Source: Sphaerochaeta sp. (GTDB taxonomy: Bacteria > Spirochaetota > Spirochaetia > Sphaerochaetales > Sphaerochaetaceae). Taken from it: DNA of 9,566 bases. The position numbers and the translations under genes are program-made. The stretch spans positions 1-9,566 of the forward strand of contig DMOO01000195.1 in NCBI GenBank assembly GCA_003456855.1, given 5' to 3'. Every line of letters begins with the position of its first letter. Within the stretch, counting starts at the first letter, position 1. Below the pieces are notes generated by a model. The model was not told the origin of the DNA, searched no databases, and was given only the letters and a program-made list of their open reading frames with translations. Shown here one piece after another: positions 5,841-9,566 of this stretch.

Positions 5841-6974
5841 ATGAAGAAGATACCTAAACATATCATCACAGCCTCGATCCTCTGCATCTTCGTGATAGTC
5901 GCAGTGGTCTACCTTACAATAGTCTTCGGCTCACAGCACAAGGAGGAGCCGATCTATCCAGGTCCTGGAGTGACTGACATGAAGATGCTCAGCACCTGGT
6001 TCCCGGCCCTCAAGGGCACAAACGGGGATACGGAGGTCTACATCCTTGACAGCGGAGTCCCTGGAGCCAGCATGCTGGTCCTTGGTGGAACACACCCGAA
6101 CGAGCCTTCCGGCTTCATCACTGCAGTCGCCTTGATCGAGTGCTGTCAGCCGACGGTCGGAACCCTCTATGTGATCCCAAGGGCTAACAACAGCGCCTTC
6201 ACCTGCACAGACCCGCAGGAGGCCGCACCGATGAACTTCACGATCGACACGCAGAACGGAACACGCTGGTTCCGCTTTGGAAGCCGTGCCACAAACCCTG
6301 TAGACCAGTGGCCTGACAGCGAGGTCTATGTCCATGCCTCATCCGGACAGCAGCTCTCGGGAAGCGAGACCAGAAACCTCAACAGAGCCTATCCTGGCCG
6401 TGCAGACGGAAATCTGACCGAGAAGATCGCCTATGGCATCACAACGCTGATCCAGCAGGAGGACATCGAGATCACAGTCGATCTGCACGAGGCTTCGCCT
6501 GAGTACACCACAGTCAATGCAATAGTCGCTCACGAGGATGCCCTGGAGCTCGCCTCCATAGCGCTTTGGGACGTCGAGGACTACATGGCCATAACAGTCG
6601 AGAAGTCACCGACGAACCTCCACGGCCTTACCCACAGGGAGCTTGGTGACTACACGGACACGCTTGCCCTGCTGATGGAGACTGCAAACGCCTCCCAGGG
6701 TAGACTGCACGGAAAGATCGACTCCGAGCTGGTTGTGTCCGGAAAGGACAAGTACTATGCCCGTGCAGCCAAGTACGGTGCTGTCACTGTTCCTTATGAC
6801 GAGACTGGAATCAGCCTTTCAGAGCGCTGTGCAAGACACATCTCGTGCCTTGTGCAGTTCGCGGAGCAGTATGCCTTTGTCGGCGACGGAACAAGCATAA
6901 GCCTTGGTTCGATGCCTTCCTACAAGGACATCCTGACGAACGGAATAGGCTATTACCTTGCCGATCCGCAGTAA
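5841..6974 (+). CDS. Membrane-anchored M14-type zinc hydrolase (AstE/ASPA-like), copy 2
   Basis: 377 aa. N-terminal membrane helix at about residues 9-30 after a basic start (KKIPKH), so N-in with the catalytic domain in the periplasm. Zinc-site residues seen: H85 and E88 in GGTHPNE, H216 in DLHE; pocket pair N181-R182 in NLNRAYPG; catalytic Glu probably E280 in LLMETAN. It is a clear paralogue of copy 1: both carry D/E-x-KMLS, LDSGVPG/FDSGVPG, GGTHPNE, TNPVDQWPD, LHGK and ERxARH segments in the same order. Unlike copy 1 it keeps the canonical Asn-Arg pair, so it should have ordinary AstE/ASPA-type carboxylate binding. The start is a weak one (GAGG at 5832-5835 within the stop region of the mini-protein), consistent with coupling. 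It may release the substrate of transporter copy 2 in the periplasm (inference). Confidence 0.88.
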   Translation: MKKIPKHIITASILCIFVIVAVVYLTIVFGSQHKEEPIYPGPGVTDMKMLSTWFPALKGTNGDTEVYILDSGVPGASMLVLGGTHPNEPSGFITAVALIECCQPTVGTLYVIPRANNSAFTCTDPQEAAPMNFTIDTQNGTRWFRFGSRATNPVDQWPDSEVYVHASSGQQLSGSETRNLNRAYPGRADGNLTEKIAYGITTLIQQEDIEITVDLHEASPEYTTVNAIVAHEDALELASIALWDVEDYMAITVEKSPTNLHGLTHRELGDYTDTLALLMETANASQGRLHGKIDSELVVSGKDKYYARAAKYGAVTVPYDETGISLSERCARHISCLVQFAEQYAFVGDGTSISLGSMPSYKDILTNGIGYYLADPQ

Positions 6975-6984
6975 AAGGCACCTT

Positions 6985-7980
6985 ATGAGAAAGGTTTCCA
7001 TTCTACTTCTGGCTGTTTTCCTGGCCCTTTTTGTGGGCTGTTCAAAGGAAAACAGCCAAACAATGGCCTTTGAAGCTGTAAATAATGTTGAATCTTCTGA
7101 TATTGATGCCTCAAAGGACACTGTTTCGAGTGAAAACACCACTTCTGAGGTTGTCTCGGAGAGTGATTCTCCTTACGTAGAGGGCTATCAGAAGGTCGTT
7201 GTGGCCGGAGAGACCGTCCTCTGGGACGGCTACAAGGCCCTTGAGCCTGACAGCAAGCTCGATATCTGGAACATGAAACCCTCAGACTTCGGTGAGTTCT
7301 TCACAAAGACCTTCGAGGTCACAAAGGACAGCTACAAGCTGATGGAAGGGACCTTGATGGAGACCGAGGTCGTCCACATCCACAGCGAGAACGAGGGCCC
7401 CTGCGTCTACATCGTCGGAGCCGTGCACGGTGACGAGAAGGCCGCCTGGTATGCGGCGATTCTGACGGAGCAGGCCACAATCTCCTGCGGAGACCTCTAC
7501 ATCCTTGCTCCAGCGAATGCCAACGGCGCGAAGAACGACACGCGCTATGTCGTGGCCAGGCAAGATATGAACCGAGTCTTCCCTGGAGACCCCGAGGGCA
7601 ACGAGGCTGAAAGGATTGCCGACGCCATCTTCTCAGACATCGCGGAGAAGAGACCTTCTTTCGTGTTCGACCTGCATGAGGCTATAATAATGACATCTGG
7701 CAGGGACTTTCTGGGAAGCTCCTACATATTCACAAAGCTTGATGGAATGGAGGATCTTTTCTTTGACATGGTGTTTGCCACACAGGATGGCACCATCTGC
7801 CACAACGAGTTTTCCGTAAACGGACCGGGTCCTGACGGCAGCGTGAACAATACAGTGACGAATCTACTCAGAATCCCGACCGTCACAGTGGAGACCTTCA
7901 GGGGCTTCCATATTGAGCGAAGGGTCTATGACCAGCTTGACACCATCCAGTTTGTTCTGAACTACTTGGGAATGCTCTGA
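6985..7980 (+). CDS. Lipoprotein M14-type zinc hydrolase (AstE/ASPA-like), third copy
   Basis: 331 aa from ATG 6985, preceded by AAGG at 6975-6978; an upstream in-frame start would overlap the previous gene and hide the signal peptide. Signal peptide with lipobox LFVGC, lipidated Cys at residue 19, then an acidic/Ser-rich linker (about 20-63) written in more A/T-rich codons than the rest. The catalytic domain has H148 and E151 (GAVHGDE), N196-R197 (QDMNRVFPG), H231 (DLHE) and E303 (TVETFRG). It is shorter than the other two M14 proteins and diverged from them; it lacks the TNPVDQWPD and LHGK segments and is closer to the plain succinylglutamate desuccinylase/aspartoacylase form. It starts 10 nt after the previous stop and is likely the last gene of the operon. 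Envelope location fits the theme of periplasmic deacylation. Confidence 0.85.
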   Translation: MRKVSILLLAVFLALFVGCSKENSQTMAFEAVNNVESSDIDASKDTVSSENTTSEVVSESDSPYVEGYQKVVVAGETVLWDGYKALEPDSKLDIWNMKPSDFGEFFTKTFEVTKDSYKLMEGTLMETEVVHIHSENEGPCVYIVGAVHGDEKAAWYAAILTEQATISCGDLYILAPANANGAKNDTRYVVARQDMNRVFPGDPEGNEAERIADAIFSDIAEKRPSFVFDLHEAIIMTSGRDFLGSSYIFTKLDGMEDLFFDMVFATQDGTICHNEFSVNGPGPDGSVNNTVTNLLRIPTVTVETFRGFHIERRVYDQLDTIQFVLNYLGML

Positions 7981-8003
7981 TTTTCTCTTTCTTTCGCGTA
8001 ATT

Positions 8004-8016
8004 GTTGATATAGAAT
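8004..8016 (+). promoter_or_regulatory. Possible extended -10 promoter upstream of the 103-aa gene
   Basis: TGATATAGAAT (8006-8016) offers an extended -10 (TGn plus TATAGA) or TAGAAT as -10, 22 to 24 nt before the ATG at 8038. No good -35 is seen at the right distance. The 57-nt gap after the hydrolase operon is AT-rich and has no terminator hairpin that I can find. Confidence 0.25.
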
Positions 8017-8037
8017 AGTTGGCAGTAGGGGTATTGT

Positions 8038-8349
8038 ATGGCTGAAAGGAATAGGGGTAGGGCTGTATCTTTCTATAATCGCGCATTGAATTCCGATGAT
8101 CTCCAGCAGAGGCTTCTGTGTCTGTACGATGGGTTTGTCTGTCTGTACGGGCCGATCGATGCCTGCAGAAAGGCCGCAGCGGCTGCTTCCGTGGACCGCG
8201 ATTATCTGGACAGGGTCCTTGACTGCTGCATGGATGACGGCGATTCCGACTCCTACAGAGAGGAGGGGTATGAGAGGGTTCCTCCAACAGAGGAACTGGT
8301 ATCCGCCCTTCAGAATGCACTTGGGGCGCTTACCGCGGATTGCCGTTGA
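8038..8349 (+). CDS. Hypothetical small, mostly helical protein (103 aa)
   Basis: ATG 8038 with AGGGG at 8027-8031 (spacing 6 nt); TGA at 8347-8349. No signal peptide and no membrane helix, so probably cytosolic. The sequence is Ala-, Asp- and Arg-rich and looks helical; the stretch from GPIDACRKAA to DYLDRVLDCC (about residues 38-64) could form a helix-turn-helix-like pair, but the match is weak. The second half has an acidic patch (DDGDSDSYREE, about 66-76) and a final amphipathic helix. No family is recognised. It lies between the hydrolase operon and the phosphodiesterase gene; its coding end overlaps the likely promoter of the latter. A function is not inferred. Confidence 0.65.
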   Translation: MAERNRGRAVSFYNRALNSDDLQQRLLCLYDGFVCLYGPIDACRKAAAAASVDRDYLDRVLDCCMDDGDSDSYREEGYERVPPTEELVSALQNALGALTADCR

Positions 8350-8368
8350 AGCCCTTTAATACTATTAT
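8340..8368 (+). promoter_or_regulatory. Sigma-70-type promoter for the phosphodiesterase gene
   Basis: TTGCCG (8340-8345), a 17-nt spacer and TATTAT (8363-8368). Transcription would begin about 7 nt past the -10, at 8375-8376, which is the A of the ATG. The -35 lies in the last codons of the upstream 103-aa gene. An alternative pair TTGAAG (8346-8351)/TATAAA (8368-8373) would start even later, so it fits less well. Confidence 0.5.
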
Positions 8369-8375
8369 ATAAATT

Positions 8376-9173
8376 ATGAAAACACTTTTTTCTGATCTTG
8401 CGGAGAAACACAAGGTCCTTGTATTCGGACACAGGGGCATGAGCCAGTATTATCCGGAGAACACGATGCTCTCTTTCTCGAAATGCGCAGAGAACCCTCT
8501 GATTGACGGGGTGGAGCTCGATGTGCACCAGTGCAAAAGCGGAGAGATCGTGATTGCACACGACTTCTCTCTGAAGAGAACCGCAGGCATCGACCGTGAG
8601 ATCGAGGAGTTCACACTTGATGAGCTCAAGGCCATAGATGTCGGATCCTTCAAGGGTGAGGGTTTCTCCGACTGCAGGGTTCCACAGCTTAGAGAGCTGT
8701 TCTCCACCTTCGGGGACAGGTTCATATATGATGTCGAGATCAAGGCCAAGGCAGGCGATGTCGCAAGAGAGCTCTGCAGAAAGACCTTGGAGATCATCAG
8801 GGAGTTTCATCTCGAGAACAACGTTGTGGTCTCGAGCTTCAATCCGATTGCCCTTAGATTCTTCAGGAACCTCTCCTACAAGGAGGGAGTCCATATGCCG
8901 ATGGCGGACATCTTCGCCCGTTCGAAGGGCATCCCGAAGATCCTTTGGGACGGGGCAGGGCACATAGCCAGCAGAAGCACCTATCAGAAGCCTTCCTGCG
9001 AGCAGATCGACGCTGAGTACATGAGGAAGCACGGCAGACTCCCTATAATCACATGGACTGTGAACACTCCGGAGGAAGCCAGACGTCTTATGGCCTTCAA
9101 CAAGGATGAAATGAAGGTTTTCGGCCTCATAGGAAACGACCCGAAAATGCTTTCAGAGGTCGTAAATCGTTAA
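8376..9173 (+). CDS. Glycerophosphodiester phosphodiesterase (GDPD family, cytosolic UgpQ-like)
   Basis: 265 aa, normal length for the family. It hydrolyses glycerophosphodiesters from phospholipid turnover to sn-glycerol-3-phosphate and an alcohol. Seen in order: HRG (H19, R20) opening the TIM barrel, ENT (28-30), VELDV (E47 and D49, metal ligands), AHDFSLKRT (H62, second catalytic His), YDVEIK (E121, metal ligand), SSFNP (153-157) and ITWTVNTPEEA (225-235). The closing GIxTDxP motif is altered to GLIGNDP (250-256). No signal peptide, hence cytosolic. Odd: the ATG has no Shine-Dalgarno (upstream bases are TTAATACTATTATATAAATT), whereas most genes in the window have good ones; see the promoter entry. 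No other in-frame start before residue 22 exists. It is separate from the transporter cluster in function as far as can be seen. Confidence 0.92.
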   Translation: MKTLFSDLAEKHKVLVFGHRGMSQYYPENTMLSFSKCAENPLIDGVELDVHQCKSGEIVIAHDFSLKRTAGIDREIEEFTLDELKAIDVGSFKGEGFSDCRVPQLRELFSTFGDRFIYDVEIKAKAGDVARELCRKTLEIIREFHLENNVVVSSFNPIALRFFRNLSYKEGVHMPMADIFARSKGIPKILWDGAGHIASRSTYQKPSCEQIDAEYMRKHGRLPIITWTVNTPEEARRLMAFNKDEMKVFGLIGNDPKMLSEVVNR

Positions 9174-9207
9174 GTACGCAAGAAATCCATCCCAAAAAAC
9201 ACGAAGC

Positions 9208-9260
9208 CAAAAAAATTTTGAAAATTTCTGTTGACATTTTCGGTCCAAATCGAGTATGTT
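9208..9260 (+). promoter_or_regulatory. rRNA operon promoter with UP element
   Basis: TTGACA (9231-9236), an 18-nt spacer and TATGTT (9255-9260), predicting a start near 9267. Directly upstream at 9208-9229 is a pure A/T tract (AAAAAAATTTTGAAAATTT) exactly where the RNA polymerase alpha-subunit UP element lies (-59 to -38). This is typical of a strong rrn promoter and matches the 16S gene 257 nt downstream. Confidence 0.8.
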
Positions 9261-9266
9261 CATAGA

Positions 9267-9523
9267 GCACGCCGAGAGACCTCGACGAGCAAAACATAAT
9301 AGATTTTTACAGAGATATTAAAGAAGAGAAGGTTAAGAAAAGAATCTTGACGATTGCCGAAAGGCCGTTGGTCATGATTCAGGTTTTTCGGAAGCATGAG
9401 GGCTTCCAGTCAATTCGATTACGGACAGAAGATATACGATCAGTTGTTCGGATATGCCACCGAGAGGTGGAGAGTTGAAAGGAAAGAACGAAGTGATTAT
9501 TCCGGGCTTCGGCCCGGGTTCAA
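9267..9523 (+). other. 16S rRNA leader region with several hairpins, no gene
   Basis: No coding signal is seen between the phosphodiesterase stop and the 16S. The transcribed leader carries short stable hairpins: TGAC...GTCA (9348-9351/9371-9374) around a GCC-GAAA-GGC tip, GGAAGC/GCTTCC (9390-9395/9402-9407), CCACC-GAGA-GGTGG (9457-9470, GNRA loop) and CCGGGC-TTCG-GCCCGG (9502-9517, UUCG loop) only about 7 nt before the 16S. An A/G-rich unstructured stretch (9301-9346) precedes them. I do not find a convincing boxA. A TTGACG at 9347-9352 has no good -10. The leader likely serves rRNA folding and processing. Confidence 0.6.
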
Positions 9524-9566
9524 ATAATGGAGAGTTCGATCCTGGCTCAGAACGAACGCTGGCGGC
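9524..9566 (+). rRNA. rrs: 16S ribosomal RNA, first ~43 nt (partial)
   Basis: AGAGTTCGATCCTGGCTCAG at 9531-9550 is the conserved sequence at E. coli positions 8-27, with one T-to-C change at E. coli position 14, followed by AACGAACGCTGGCGGC. By that alignment the mature 5' end is close to 9524. The gene runs out of the window. The start sequence suits spirochaetes but also other phyla. Confidence 0.95.

Noticed and set aside
8310..9032. 240-aa open frame on the minus strand opposite the GDPD gene
   Set aside because: It covers most of the GDPD coding region, which has clear catalytic motifs; the antisense product has no recognisable features.
9347..9378. Second rRNA promoter (TTGACG with CATGAT)
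   Set aside because: The spacing is about 20 nt and the -10 is weak; the TTGACG lies in one arm of a leader hairpin.

Overview
The window is bacterial and most likely from a spirochaete related to Sphaerochaetaceae. This rests mainly on the first 43 bases of a 16S rRNA at the right-hand end, which read AACGAACGCTGGCGGC after the conserved 5' motif, together with the mid-GC, AGA/AGG- and GGA-rich codon use and the gene mix. The phylum call is moderate to weak because so little of the 16S is present. Every recognised gene is on the + strand.

Left part (1-6974/7980): a compact, probably co-transcribed accessory cluster for handling acylated or gamma-glutamyl-type amino-acid compounds at the cell envelope. 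It starts with the 3' part of a gamma-glutamyltranspeptidase-like enzyme. A 104-nt structured gap follows, and then two parallel cassettes. Each cassette holds (i) a 420-425 aa integral membrane transporter resembling the large permease of TRAP transporters, (ii) a tiny 48-49 aa two-helix membrane protein, and (iii) a membrane-anchored M14-type zinc hydrolase of the succinylglutamate desuccinylase/aspartoacylase (AstE/ASPA) class. Between the cassettes lies a lipoprotein with a Ser/Ala/Thr-rich linker and a globular domain that I believe matches DUF6305. After the second cassette comes a third M14-type enzyme, this one a lipoprotein. Most junctions are 7-11 nt with good Shine-Dalgarno sites, which points to an operon.

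A working model (inference): the exported GGT-like protein and the three periplasm-facing hydrolases release small acids or amino acids from conjugates, and the two transporters import them. The mini-proteins would take the place of the usual four-helix TRAP small subunit, and the DUF6305-type lipoprotein the place of the DctP solute-binding protein. Neither a normal DctQ nor a normal DctP is present in the window. The repeated transporter/mini-protein/hydrolase unit is the most likely undescribed system here.

Right part (7981-9566): a small helical protein of unknown function, then a cytosolic glycerophosphodiester phosphodiesterase whose start codon has no Shine-Dalgarno and sits where a strong promoter would begin transcription. 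Next is a 350-nt non-coding stretch holding a textbook rRNA promoter with an A/T-rich UP element and a leader with several stable hairpins. The window ends inside the 5' end of the 16S rRNA gene.
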